From contig NZ_NBBJ01000001.1 of NCBI RefSeq assembly GCF_002197665.1, positions 248,001 to 312,000 on the forward strand: a stretch of DNA of 64,000 nucleotides. The letters run 5' to 3'. The translations under genes and the position numbers were made by a program. The notes under the pieces were generated by a model that saw nothing but the letters and a program-made list of their open reading frames with translations, ran no database searches and was not told where the DNA came from. Positions 17,622 to 26,466 of the stretch are shown here, piece after piece. Numbering within the stretch: the first letter of the stretch is position 1; every line of letters begins with the position of its first letter. The DNA is from Sphingomonas mucosissima. Its GTDB lineage: Bacteria > Pseudomonadota > Alphaproteobacteria > Sphingomonadales > Sphingomonadaceae.

Positions 17622-18032
17622 GAATGTTACATGCCCTCCCTTTGCTGATTCCCGCGAAGCGTTCTTTGAGCGACGTCGTTGAACCTGTGCCCCCCCGGGC
17701 GCCAGCCTCTTCTCGCTGAAGTATTGCATTACGTCACGCCGCAATCCGGTCAAGTACGAAACGCATCCCCCATAATGCTGCAAATGAACGTGGCCGTGCC
17801 TTTCCTGAACGTCAGTGGAACGAAGTGTTTGTTAAAGCGTATTGACAAGACAAGAAGGGCGTAAACCCAGATGGTTGGAGAGGGTGGCGTGCGGCGACTT
17901 GCAATGCACCGCTGGATTCAGGCGATCTCGGGCAAGCAGCACTGCACATTGACGGGCGAAAAATTCTCGGCGGACTTCAACCGCCGATGCTGAATCGCTC
18001 CTAGATGAGGATGGGATTGCGGAGCGATGTTG
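17622..18032. promoter_or_regulatory. Divergent intergenic region upstream of initiating transferase
   Basis: About 410 bases separate the initiating transferase (minus) from the small membrane ORF at 18033 (plus). It presumably holds the promoter of the transferase. A TTGACA hexamer lies at 17842-17847 on the plus strand but has no good -10 at 17 bases (ACCCAG), so it is weak. The region is less GC-rich around 17815-17870. A 40-codon ORF (17871-17993) is present but unconvincing. I see no tRNA, repeat or clear operator. Confidence 0.35.
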
Positions 18033-18206
18033 ATGGTGAAGGATAAGCAGCAGGTCCGTTTCGCGGTGTCTTATACCGACGAGGACCAGCGCTTTGCACG
18101 GTCCCGGCTTACGTCCGAACGAGCCGTGGACACGTCTCGTCTCGGAATCTGGCTCGGCCTTGCCACCATGCTTTGGCTACTGATCGCGCTAGCCGCCTTT
18201 ATCTGA
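18033..18206 (+). CDS. Small single-span membrane protein, unknown function
   Basis: This 57-residue ORF (ATG 18033, with GGAG at 18021-18024 eight bases upstream; ATG 18027 also in frame) starts 'MVKDKQQVRFAVSYTDEDQ', is charged in its first 35 residues, and ends in a hydrophobic segment ('LGIWLGLATMLWLLIALAAF') that would form one C-terminal membrane helix. I do not recognise a family. It lies in the EPS locus opposite the initiating transferase, and its 3' end overlaps the stop of the convergent methyltransferase gene by eight bases. Codon choice is GC-rich at third positions, supporting coding. Confidence 0.5.
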   Translation: MVKDKQQVRFAVSYTDEDQRFARSRLTSERAVDTSRLGIWLGLATMLWLLIALAAFI

Positions 18207-19239
18207 CCTTGGTTTGCGACGGGCGCTGTAACAGCGCGCGTCGCACTTCCGTGTCGCGCTTCAGGGTTCGCATGGCTTTCTTGAGACCGGGCTGATCTCC
18301 GTAATACGCCAGCAGGTCATCGATTCCGATCGGGCGTTCCCGCTTCCGGCCGAAGATGAACATGCCGACCGACGCGTCGAGTGCCCGGCGGTCGCCGCAG
18401 AGGTAATCGAGCAGCCGGATCCAGACGAAGGGAAAGGCGGCGATCTGCCCGAGCTTCGTGCTGCGCAGGAGCGACTGGAACAAGTACCGGATCGCCAGCA
18501 CGGTCATCGTGCCCGGCCCTGTGGACTGGCCGGCGGCGAGCACGTCAAAGTCTCGAAACAGCCAACGCAGCCCGCTGGGCGACCAGCGATTGAAGTCATA
18601 CGCCTGTTCGCAGACCGGCCACATGAAGGCCGTATCGGTGAACATCAGGCCGTCCGGCTTCAGGATACGGCTGGCTTCCGCCACCACCTGCCGAGGATCG
18701 ACCACCAGTTCCAGCACGCCCTGAATCCACACGCCGTCGGCAACCCCGTCGCGCAGCGGGATGCTGTGAGCATCGGCGACAAAGGTGATGTTGGGCGACG
18801 CGTATATGTCGAACGCAACGACATCGACGTCGGCGCTTGCGTATAGCGGCTCGGATCCGTGCCCGATCTCTCCCGCCCCCATCACCACGATCACCGGTCT
18901 GCGCGCTGACCGGCGCTGGCGCACGCCCTCCACCATCAAGTCGGCGAGCGTTGATGCATAACGGTTCGAACCGTCGATCACGCGGCTGAGCAGCACACGC
19001 CATTGTCCGCGACCAACCACGCTGGTGGCCCCGCTGGCGAGGGTGGTTTCACGATCGAGGACGCTGTTCTCGAAGTCAATCAGGACGTCTTTTCCGCCAA
19101 GCCGCGGGTAGGGTGCCTGATGGTAGGCGCAACTTGGCTCCTCGCAGCGCAATTGCTCGCCCGTGCTTACACGAAGCGAGCCCCGGCAAATCGGGCACGC
19201 CAAGAGGTCCGCGATCACGGACGTGTCTTCGACCAGCAT
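18199..19239 (-). CDS. SAM-dependent methyltransferase with Trm112-like zinc ribbon
   Basis: The 346-residue product begins with a Trm112-like zinc ribbon ('LLACPICRGSLRVSTGEQ', then a second Cys pair around residues 32-37). A class I methyltransferase core follows: 'VIVVMGAGEIGHGSEPL' (motif I), 'DVVAFDIYAS' (acidic strand-2 residue), 'ADAHSIPLRDGVADGVWIQG' and 'ILKPDGLMFTDTAF'. Such proteins are common in polysaccharide loci and methylate sugars or terminate chains; the substrate here is unknown. It is followed on the same strand by no other EPS gene and lies just downstream of the sulfotransferase-like gene, so the two may be co-transcribed. Confidence 0.8.
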   Translation of the reverse strand: MLVEDTSVIADLLACPICRGSLRVSTGEQLRCEEPSCAYHQAPYPRLGGKDVLIDFENSVLDRETTLASGATSVVGRGQWRVLLSRVIDGSNRYASTLADLMVEGVRQRRSARRPVIVVMGAGEIGHGSEPLYASADVDVVAFDIYASPNITFVADAHSIPLRDGVADGVWIQGVLELVVDPRQVVAEASRILKPDGLMFTDTAFMWPVCEQAYDFNRWSPSGLRWLFRDFDVLAAGQSTGPGTMTVLAIRYLFQSLLRSTKLGQIAAFPFVWIRLLDYLCGDRRALDASVGMFIFGRKRERPIGIDDLLAYYGDQPGLKKAMRTLKRDTEVRRALLQRPSQTKVR

Positions 19240-19259
19240 CTATCAGTTCCGTTCAGGGT

Positions 19260-20303
19260 TCAGCACGAGGGCCTCTGCGGTGCGAGCTGCAAGAGCCCGT
19301 TTTCCAGCGCCTCGATGATCACGCGGCCAGCGATGGTGCGAACGTGAAGCCGTTGGTCCGCATCCAGTTCGCCTACCGCATCGGCCGACACATGGTCGAT
19401 TGCTTTGGGTGGAAAGAGCTCTTGCCAGGACGTGCCGAAATTGCGCTCGGCAAACGCGTCGTTGCTGCTTCGGTAAATGGCGCGCACGTGCTCCGCCAGC
19501 TCATCATCAAAGCCGTTGAACCGCGCCGGCGAAAGCTCGGCGGCATGCTCCCTGATCATCGACGCCAGCCTTGTTCGGACATGGATCGGCAGTGTGCCGG
19601 TCGGCCCGGCGACAGATGCGCGGACCTGCTCGGCGACCAGCAGCGCGAGCGCCCCAACGGTAGGATTGGTCTCGATGCGCTCCAGCGTGGTGACGTTCGC
19701 CAAGCCATTGAGGCAGGGCAGGGATGTCATGGCGGCCACGATCCCGACGTCACGCACGCGCTTGTCAAAGGGGAGCGTTTCGAAACCGAAGCCAGCCTCG
19801 CGATAATGCTGTTCGAGGAAGTCCCAGTTCCCGCTGCGCGGGCCAAGCTTGCCGGTCGCCATATAGTTGCGAAAGCGCGGCAGCGGCGTCAGCATTTCGC
19901 GGGCCTGAGCGTAGCAGGAATTTCGCCACTCAACCTGATCCCGCACGACCAGGACCGCCGTCGCATGATCGCTGTAGTCGGCAAGCGAGCGGTGCAGGCG
20001 CGTCATGTGGGGCAGGAAGCGCAGCGTCGTCATCATTTCCGCCGACAAAATTACCGCCGCGTCGGGGCGGGACTCCAACTCTTTGTCGAACAACCGCAAA
20101 AGGTGCGCAGACCGATCCTTATCCTCGATCGCAGCGCCGAGCGCGCTGACCAAAGCAGCGTGATTGCCCAGAGCCGTGGCCCCTGCTTCGGGGTAGAGAA
20201 AGCCGGCGTCGAGCAAAGCGGCACGGTTGCGGACGGCCCATTCTTGAAAAGCCGACGTACCTGTCTTGTGCGCGCCCACGTGAACGATGAACCGCCGCGA
20301 CAT
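19260..20303 (-). CDS. Sulfotransferase-like protein
   Basis: The 347-residue protein opens with 'RRFIVHVGAHKTGTSAFQEW', matching the 5'-phosphosulfate-binding loop of PAPS-dependent sulfotransferases (KTGT instead of a P-loop). 'TAVLVVRDQVEWRNSCYAQA', around residues 115-135, matches the 3'-phosphate-binding R...S motif. The remainder is divergent. It ends 21 bases before the methyltransferase gene on the same strand. In an EPS locus this suggests sulfation of the polymer, but no PAPS-synthesis genes are in the window, and similar folds occur in proteins of unknown activity. Confidence 0.68.
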   Translation of the reverse strand: MSRRFIVHVGAHKTGTSAFQEWAVRNRAALLDAGFLYPEAGATALGNHAALVSALGAAIEDKDRSAHLLRLFDKELESRPDAAVILSAEMMTTLRFLPHMTRLHRSLADYSDHATAVLVVRDQVEWRNSCYAQAREMLTPLPRFRNYMATGKLGPRSGNWDFLEQHYREAGFGFETLPFDKRVRDVGIVAAMTSLPCLNGLANVTTLERIETNPTVGALALLVAEQVRASVAGPTGTLPIHVRTRLASMIREHAAELSPARFNGFDDELAEHVRAIYRSSNDAFAERNFGTSWQELFPPKAIDHVSADAVGELDADQRLHVRTIAGRVIIEALENGLLQLAPQRPSC

Positions 20304-20474
20304 TCCTTGTTTCCCCCGCCGGCATGATTGCGACGCCCCTGCCGCGCGGCCATTTGCTTCAAATCGGCTTTATCTGCAACAGGAGGCTCGGTAATGCTTT
20401 GTTGCCAAGGCTCTTGCCCGATCCGGGCTGCGTTAGCCACGAGGCGGGCTCGCCGGTCCGCATGAGGAGCATTG

Positions 20475-21770
20475 GTGGCTCGCCAATTGTTGAATGGTAC
20501 CGGCAGTTGGTACTTCCTGCGCTTCCGCCGTTATCTGCTTGCGGGGCTTGGCCCCGTGGCGCTCGCTGCCACGCACTTCGTGCTGTCCTTGGCCATGCTG
20601 CGCCTGGAGACCCCGGCGGCATTCGGCACCTTCACTTTCCTGTTCGTTGCGGCCCAGTTCACCGTGGCGCTGTCGATGGCGCTATTCGGCGCGCCGCTTC
20701 AGACATTGTCATCGGGGCCAGACGCCGATCGGGCGCAATCCGCGACGGCGATCCTCAGTGCCGCGGCGTTGATGGCAGCCGTGTTCGCCCTCTCGTTCTG
20801 CGTGCTGGCGAGTGCCATGGCGCTGCCGGGGCCAGCAGCGCTTTGCTATGGCGGCTATGCCGGCATGATGATCCTGCGCTGGGTGGGGCGTGCGTGGGCC
20901 TATGCGAACGACCGGCCGGTCGCCACCGCCGTGTCGGACATCAGCTATGGCGGCCTCACGTTGCTGGCCTTCGGTGTCGCCGCCTATGGACTGCGCCTGC
21001 AACCGGAAACCGCATGCTATGGCGCCCTGGCGCTTGGTGCCGCGGTCAGCCTGCTGGCCTTTGGCGCGCCTTATTGGTCGCAACTGATCGCAATGCCCTC
21101 GCGCCGCTCCTGGCAATCCTATCGCGACACCTGGCGACGGCAGTCGCGCTGGGCGCTTTTGGGCGTGGTGGCCACCGAAGCTGCCGCCAACGCCCATGTC
21201 TATCTTGTCACCTTGAGCGCGGGGGCGGCGGCAATGGCGCCGCTCGCGGCCGCTGCGCTGCTGTTGCGACCGTTGAACGTCGTTCAGAATGCGCTGGGCG
21301 AATATGAACGCCCGCAGATGGCGCGGCTGATTGCCGAAGGCAAAGCAGCGGAACTGCGGCGCACCATGCGCCTGTTCTTCTGGGTTCTGATGCTTGCATG
21401 GCTAGTGGCGGTCAGCCTCGCGATCGGCGTGCTTCGCCTTGCTCCGCAGCTGGTTTTTCCCGCCGAGTACGATCTGTCGCTCGTCAGCACGGCGGCGCTG
21501 TCGTGGATGGGGGTAACCGCGCTGATCCTGATGCAGGTGCCTGCAAACATCATGGTTCAGGCTGCTGGCGGTTTTCGTCTGCTCGCCCGCGCGGTGATAT
21601 GGTCGTCGCTGGTGAATGTGGCGGTGGTGGCGCTTGCCCTCCTGTTCCTTGCGCCGATCTGGACGATCCCTGCGATGGCGCTGGGCTGGCTGGTGGATCT
21701 CGTGCTGGTGCAGCGTGCGGCCCGGCGGCAATGGCGCGTCATGCAGAGCACGGACGCTGCGCTCCCTTGA
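20475..21770 (+). CDS. Oligosaccharide flippase family membrane protein (Wzx-like)
   Basis: The 431-residue product has about twelve hydrophobic helices across its whole length, beginning 'YLLAGLGPVALAATHFVLSL', which is typical of MATE/MOP-superfamily polysaccharide flippases. It should move the undecaprenyl-linked EPS repeat to the periplasmic face for polymerization. The chosen GTG lies five bases after AGGAG (20465-20469); a TTG three bases upstream is too close to that site. It is transcribed away from the sulfotransferase-like gene and just ahead of a methyltransferase gene. Confidence 0.83.
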   Translation: MARQLLNGTGSWYFLRFRRYLLAGLGPVALAATHFVLSLAMLRLETPAAFGTFTFLFVAAQFTVALSMALFGAPLQTLSSGPDADRAQSATAILSAAALMAAVFALSFCVLASAMALPGPAALCYGGYAGMMILRWVGRAWAYANDRPVATAVSDISYGGLTLLAFGVAAYGLRLQPETACYGALALGAAVSLLAFGAPYWSQLIAMPSRRSWQSYRDTWRRQSRWALLGVVATEAAANAHVYLVTLSAGAAAMAPLAAAALLLRPLNVVQNALGEYERPQMARLIAEGKAAELRRTMRLFFWVLMLAWLVAVSLAIGVLRLAPQLVFPAEYDLSLVSTAALSWMGVTALILMQVPANIMVQAAGGFRLLARAVIWSSLVNVAVVALALLFLAPIWTIPAMALGWLVDLVLVQRAARRQWRVMQSTDAALP

Positions 21771-21828
21771 CAGCGCTGGCGCACAAGGCTGTACGCGGAA
21801 GCTCGATCATGAGGAGGCCGGCCCCGCG

Positions 21829-22824
21829 ATGACACAGCCGACCGCAAGCCCCGGCTTCAGCCCGCGCACCGCCTGCCCGGTGTGCGAGGGCACCGACCTC
21901 GTCCGGGTCTATACCGCGCCCTACGATGAGGACCCGGTTCGCGCGCTGATGCAATCGAACTTCGGCCGGCAGGGCGTGATAGATTGGTCGCTGCTTGCCG
22001 GCGTTCCCTTCGAGGTCGACAAGTGCCGCACCTGTGACCTGCTGTTCCAGGTGCAAACGCCAAATGATGCGATGCTGGAGGTCATCTATACCCAGATGAT
22101 CTCACCGGAATTCCTGGATCATTATGAGCGCGGCCTGCTCACGCTCCACGAATTTCATCGGATCGCGGGTGAGTTCACCGTGTTGTTCGAGATGATCGGC
22201 AAGCATCCGGCCGATATCACCGTGCTGGACTTTGGCGTGGGGCAGGGGCGCTGGGCACGGGTGGCGCGCGGCATGGGCGCAACGGTGTATGTAACCGAAA
22301 TTGGCGAGGCCAAGAAGCGGCTGGCGCGGACGCTCGGTCTGGAAGTGATCGAGGACGAGGACATCGACACCATGACCTTTGACCTTGTTCATACCGAACA
22401 GGTGCTGGAGCATCTGGTGCATCCCGGCCGCGATTTCGCCCGACTGGCCCGGGCGGTAGCGCCCGGCGGGCTCTTTAAGGCGGCGATCCCATATCGCGGC
22501 AAGCTCGAGCAATTGCTGAAAACGAAGGGGCTCCCCACCGAGGCCATGTTCGCCACTGGTGGGGCCAAGGCGATCCCAGGCGAGACCGAGGCATTCGCGT
22601 CCATCCAGCCGCTTGAGCACCTTAACGCCTTCTCGCAGGCGACGATCGACTGGCTCGCCGCCCACAACGGCCTGAAGAAGGTCAGCGAGGTCAGGCGGCG
22701 CAGCATCTCGGTGGAGACAAGCGATGCACGCGCGCTGGTGCGTGGCGCGAAGAAGGTCGGCGTTGAACTGGTGAAAGCCGCGATGAAGCCGAAGATCGGC
22801 TACCACATCCTGCAGCGTTCATGA
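21829..22824 (+). CDS. Class I SAM-dependent methyltransferase, zinc-ribbon type
   Basis: The 331-residue product (ATG 21829, ribosome site GAGGAGG 11 bases upstream) has an N-terminal Cys-rich segment ('ACPVCEGTDL' and 'CRTCDLLFQ') like the C-methyltransferase family of nucleotide sugars. A methyltransferase core follows with 'ITVLDFGVGQGRWARVARGM' and 'FDLVHTEQVLEHLVHPGRDF'. It is 58 bases after the flippase gene and is the last gene of the EPS locus. It probably methylates a sugar or nucleotide-sugar intermediate; the target is not known. Confidence 0.8.
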   Translation: MTQPTASPGFSPRTACPVCEGTDLVRVYTAPYDEDPVRALMQSNFGRQGVIDWSLLAGVPFEVDKCRTCDLLFQVQTPNDAMLEVIYTQMISPEFLDHYERGLLTLHEFHRIAGEFTVLFEMIGKHPADITVLDFGVGQGRWARVARGMGATVYVTEIGEAKKRLARTLGLEVIEDEDIDTMTFDLVHTEQVLEHLVHPGRDFARLARAVAPGGLFKAAIPYRGKLEQLLKTKGLPTEAMFATGGAKAIPGETEAFASIQPLEHLNAFSQATIDWLAAHNGLKKVSEVRRRSISVETSDARALVRGAKKVGVELVKAAMKPKIGYHILQRS

Positions 22825-22854
22825 GGCGAGGCAAGGCCGGCGTTCGGCTGCAGA

Positions 22855-23697
22855 TCATTGGTCGGTGGCGATGACCTCGATTGTCGTGCCGTCCAGATAA
22901 ACGGCGCTGAGAACCCCACTGGCATAGGCGCCGGTGTCGACGCCGATGCGGTTGGGCAGCACCTCCACTCGAGGCGAAATGGTGTGCCCGTGAACGATCA
23001 CCGAGCCATGATCGCGCGGGTCATCGAGGAACTCCTCGCGGATCCACAGCAAGTCACGGCGATGCTGCTTGCGCAGGGCGACACCTGGACGCACGCCGGC
23101 GTGGCAGAAGAAATAGTCGCCTGACGCCGCCGTCAGCGGCCAGCGACGAATCCACTCGATCCACTCAGGCGAGACGGCAGCGCGCACTTCCTCGATATAT
23201 GGGCCGGCATCCGCACCATCGAACGGCGGCAGCCCGAAGCTCGCCGCAGCTTCCGTGCCCCCGTTCCGCAACCAGTTGACGAATGTCATCGGATCGCGGT
23301 CGCACGTCCGCAGCAGCATTTCTTCGTGATTGCCGAGCAGCGTGGTGATGCCTGGCACTTCGTGCCGTTTCGCGTTCAGCCAGGCCAGCGCGCCGCGCGA
23401 GTCCGGCCCGCGATCCACGATATCGCCGAGAAACACGATGTGCGTGGTCGGCACGGCAGGCAAAGCCGCCTGATGCGCCATGATCCGCGCCCACAGATCA
23501 TTCAGCAAGTCGACGCATCCGTGCACGTCGCCGATGGCGTAGATGCGCTCGCCCCTGGCCGTCGAGGGAGACCGCCTTGATCGGCCAAGTCTGCGGAGGG
23601 CATCTAAAATAACGAAAAACTCACACGAACGAATCCAGCCGATGCCAACGCGTGACCGCCTTGGGCGATCCCTTGGTAACGCCGCGCTGCCAACCAC
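22855..23697 (-). CDS. Metallophosphoesterase, serine/threonine phosphatase type
   Basis: The conserved core contains the full PPP-type metal motifs: 'YAIGDVHGC', 'VFLGDIVDRGPDSRG', 'LLGNHEEML' and later 'CHAGVRPG' and 'VHGHT'. It should be a cytoplasmic bi-metal phosphatase related to lambda/PrpA phosphatases. The only ATG/GTG/TTG in frame ahead of the core is the GTG at 23697, giving a 50-residue lead that looks non-coding. The protein-like part starts near residue 30, where an ATT codon (23608-23610) is the only unusual candidate, so the true start is unclear. It sits between the EPS locus and trpS. Confidence 0.85.
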   Translation of the reverse strand: MVGSAALPRDRPRRSRVGIGWIRSCEFFVILDALRRLGRSRRSPSTARGERIYAIGDVHGCVDLLNDLWARIMAHQAALPAVPTTHIVFLGDIVDRGPDSRGALAWLNAKRHEVPGITTLLGNHEEMLLRTCDRDPMTFVNWLRNGGTEAAASFGLPPFDGADAGPYIEEVRAAVSPEWIEWIRRWPLTAASGDYFFCHAGVRPGVALRKQHRRDLLWIREEFLDDPRDHGSVIVHGHTISPRVEVLPNRIGVDTGAYASGVLSAVYLDGTTIEVIATDQ

Positions 23698-23750
23698 TCA
23701 CTGGCCGCAGCCCTGTGCCTCAAGCGTCTATTCTGCCGCAGGAGAGGCCG

Positions 23751-24758
23751 TTACGCCAGCAGCCCCATGGCACGCTGCGCGTCCGCCAGCACCGGCGCGG
23801 CGAGGTCGCGCGCCTTTTCCGCGCCGCGGGCAAGGATCGCATCGATTGCGCCACGATCGTTCAGCAGCCGCAGCATCTCGTCGCGGATGGGCGCAAGCTT
23901 CGCTACCGCAAGATCGGCCAGCGCCGGCTTGAACTGGCCGAAGCCCTGGCCGGCATATTCCACCACCACATCCTCCGGCGTGCGGTCGGCCAGCGCGGCG
24001 AAGATGGTGACGAGGTTGCGCGCTTCCGACCGCTCGGCCAGCGCATCCCAATTGTCCGGCAGCGCATCGGGATCGGTTTTCGCCTTGCGGAACTTGTCGG
24101 CGATCGTGTCATCGCTGTCGATCAGCTTCACCACTGACTGCGCCGACGGGTTAGACTTGGACATCTTGGCCGACGCATCGCGCAGGCTCATGATCCGCGG
24201 CGCGGCCTTGCTGATCAACGGCTCAGGCAGGGTGAACAGCTCGGTTTGATAATCCTGGTTGAACTTGGTCGCGATGTCGCGCGCCAGCTCCAGATGCTGC
24301 TTCTGGTCCTCGCCAACGGGCACGTGCGTTGCATTGTACAGCAGCACGTCGGCCGCCATCAGCACGGGATAATCATACAGGCCGACGCTGGCGCCTTCGC
24401 GGTTCTTGCCCGCCTTGTCCTTGAACTGCGTCATGCGGTTCAGCCAGCCGACCCGCGCCACGTTGTTGAGGAGCCACGCTAGTTCGCTGTGCGCCGGCAC
24501 ACGCGTCTGGTTGAACAGGATCGAGCGGCCGGGATCGATCCCCGCGGCCACCAAGGTGGCGGCCATCTCGATCGTGTTGGCGGTCAGTTCAGCCGGCGCG
24601 ATCCACTCGGTCAGGCCGTGGAGGTCGGCGATGAAGTACATCGTCTCGCCGCCAGCAGCCTGGATCTCGTCCTGCATCGCCACCCACTGCTTCACCGCGC
24701 CAAGGTAATTGCCGAGGTGAAGGTTACCGGTTGGCTTGATGCCAGAAACGACGCGCAT
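23751..24758 (-). CDS. trpS: Tryptophan--tRNA ligase
   Basis: The 335-residue enzyme starts '[20 protein letters not shown]', with the HxGN form of the class I signature, and carries the KMSKS loop as '[11 protein letters not shown]' near residue 195. It charges tRNA-Trp in the cytoplasm. The start at 24758 agrees with the family; the frame stays open upstream but the extension lies inside murJ and is not protein-like. The gene begins eight bases after the murJ stop, so murJ-trpS are an operon, an order common in alphaproteobacteria. Confidence 0.97.
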   Translation of the reverse strand: MRVVSGIKPTGNLHLGNYLGAVKQWVAMQDEIQAAGGETMYFIADLHGLTEWIAPAELTANTIEMAATLVAAGIDPGRSILFNQTRVPAHSELAWLLNNVARVGWLNRMTQFKDKAGKNREGASVGLYDYPVLMAADVLLYNATHVPVGEDQKQHLELARDIATKFNQDYQTELFTLPEPLISKAAPRIMSLRDASAKMSKSNPSAQSVVKLIDSDDTIADKFRKAKTDPDALPDNWDALAERSEARNLVTIFAALADRTPEDVVVEYAGQGFGQFKPALADLAVAKLAPIRDEMLRLLNDRGAIDAILARGAEKARDLAAPVLADAQRAMGLLA

Positions 24759-24766
24759 GGGGGATC

Positions 24767-26326
24767 CTATCGACGAGCAAGCCTTCTGACATCGGCCAGC
24801 CGGAAGGCGCCGAACAGGAAGGTGGCGGCGAAATAGACCAGCGCACCCGCGCTGACCAGCACCAGCATCGCGCCCCAGCGGTGCAGGCTCGGCCCCGTGG
24901 TATACGGCCGGAACAGGTCGTTCGCGAACCACATCACCGCGCCCATCAGCAGCGCGGCAAGCGCGAGCCGCCATGCGCGGCGGACCAATTGGGCGTCAGC
25001 AACGAAGTGGCCACGCGCCACCAGCGTGCGCCAGAGCAGCACCACGTTGACGGTAGAGGCCAGTGCCGTCGCGAGCGGCGGACCCATGTGGCCGAGCGGG
25101 TAGATGAAGGCGAGGTTGAGGACGAGGTTCACCACCATGGAGATGGTGGCATAGCGCACCGGCGTCCGGGTATCCTGCCGCGCATAGAAACCGGGCGTCA
25201 GCACCTTCACCAGTATGTAGGAGGGCAGGCCGATCGAGAATGCCGCCAGTGCCTGCGCCGTGGCAATGGTGTCGGCCGGGGTGAAGGCGCCATGCTGGAA
25301 CAGCGCGGCGACAATCGGCGCGCCGCACACGATCAGCGCGGCGGTCGCGGGCAGGGTGAGGAAAAGCGCCAGCTCCATGCCCCGGTTCTGCGTCTCCATC
25401 GCCGCCGCATCTTCGCCGCGGCCAAGCAGGCGCGAGATGGTCGGCAGCAACACAGTACCCAGCCCGATGCCGATCAAGCCGAGCGGCAATTGGTTCAGCC
25501 GGTCGGCGTAATAGATATAGCTGACGGAGCCCGCGGAAAGCAGGCTGGCGGCGAGCGCCGTGGAGACCACCAGGTTGATTTGCACCGCGCCGGCGCCCGC
25601 CGCAGCTGGCAGGATCAGCGCGAGCAGGCGTTTCACCTCCGGGTTGAGCGTCGCCCGCTTCAGCTTCAGCGCGACACCGGCGCGGCGGCACGCCCATATC
25701 AGCCATAGCAATTGCAGTGCGCCGGACACCGTAACGGCGATCGCCTGATTGCGGGCGGTAACGAGATTATCCTGATGGTGGAAGAACAGCAGCGCCGCGA
25801 TTAGCGTCAGATTGAGCAGGATCGGCGCGGCGGCGGCCACCCAAAAGCGCTGGAGCGAATTGAGAATCCCGCCCAGCAGCGAAACGAGGCTGATCAGCAT
25901 GAGGTAGGGAAAGGTGATCCGGGAGAGTTCGACGGCGAAGGCGAACTCCTCGCGGCTGGCGGCATTGAACCCGCCCGAGAGCAGCCACGTCACCGGCCAA
26001 GCGGCCAACTCCATCACGATCGTGAATACGATCAGCACCGGAAGCAACATCGACAAGGTGTCGCTGGCGAAGCCGATGCCGTCGGGCAGGCCGCGCCCGT
26101 CCTTGTCCGCGACCTTCCGATTGAACATGGGGATGAACGCCGCGGAAAAGGCGCCCTCGGCGAACAACGCCCGGAACATGTTCGGCAGGCGAAAGGCGAT
26201 CAGGAAAGCGTCGGACGCAAAACCAGCGCCGACGAAGCGCGCGAACAGCGAGTCGCGAACAAGGCCGAGAATGCGGCTGGCGAGCGTCAGCCCGCCGACC
26301 GATCCCAGCGCGCGGGTGAGATTCAT
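24767..26326 (-). CDS. murJ: Lipid II flippase MurJ
   Basis: The 519-residue product starts '[20 protein letters not shown]' and continues '[19 protein letters not shown]', '[20 protein letters not shown]' and 'PMFNRK', the strongly conserved MurJ/MviN N-terminus. About fourteen membrane helices follow. It moves undecaprenyl-linked peptidoglycan precursor across the inner membrane. The ATG at 26326 is chosen because upstream in-frame residues are Arg/Gly-rich and overlap the intergenic palindrome. The gene is co-transcribed with trpS. Confidence 0.97.
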   Translation of the reverse strand: MNLTRALGSVGGLTLASRILGLVRDSLFARFVGAGFASDAFLIAFRLPNMFRALFAEGAFSAAFIPMFNRKVADKDGRGLPDGIGFASDTLSMLLPVLIVFTIVMELAAWPVTWLLSGGFNAASREEFAFAVELSRITFPYLMLISLVSLLGGILNSLQRFWVAAAAPILLNLTLIAALLFFHHQDNLVTARNQAIAVTVSGALQLLWLIWACRRAGVALKLKRATLNPEVKRLLALILPAAAGAGAVQINLVVSTALAASLLSAGSVSYIYYADRLNQLPLGLIGIGLGTVLLPTISRLLGRGEDAAAMETQNRGMELALFLTLPATAALIVCGAPIVAALFQHGAFTPADTIATAQALAAFSIGLPSYILVKVLTPGFYARQDTRTPVRYATISMVVNLVLNLAFIYPLGHMGPPLATALASTVNVVLLWRTLVARGHFVADAQLVRRAWRLALAALLMGAVMWFANDLFRPYTTGPSLHRWGAMLVLVSAGALVYFAATFLFGAFRLADVRRLARR

Positions 26327-26355
26327 CGTGCCATACCCGCTTGTCCGCCGCCGTC

Positions 26356-26422
26356 CCGGTTCGCCTGAGCCTGCCCAGCGGCGTGTCCGCCCCGCGGACT
26401 TCAACAGGCTCAGCCCGAACGG
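26356..26422. repeat. Imperfect intergenic palindrome (sphingomonad REP-like)
   Basis: The left arm 26356-26373 and the right arm 26405-26422 are near-inverted copies (about 16 of 18 positions). The right arm, CAGGCTCAGCCCGAACGG, recurs exactly at 56564-56581. The element lies between the secB stop and the murJ start, both on the minus strand. Similar 'caggctcag-cc-gaac' palindromes are widely scattered in sphingomonad genomes. It could act as a terminator or mRNA-stabilising hairpin. Confidence 0.75.
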
Positions 26423-26466
26423 CGGGGGTCAATCCACCGTTCGGCGCACTCTCTCTTTGGCTGGTG

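Noticed and set aside
17842..17870. TTGACA as a plus-strand promoter -35
   Set aside because: No -10 at 16-18 bases; the hexamer is likely chance.
17871..17993. 40-codon ORF in the divergent gap upstream of the initiating transferase
   Set aside because: No convincing ribosome site, no hydrophobic or known motif, and length compatible with chance in this gap.
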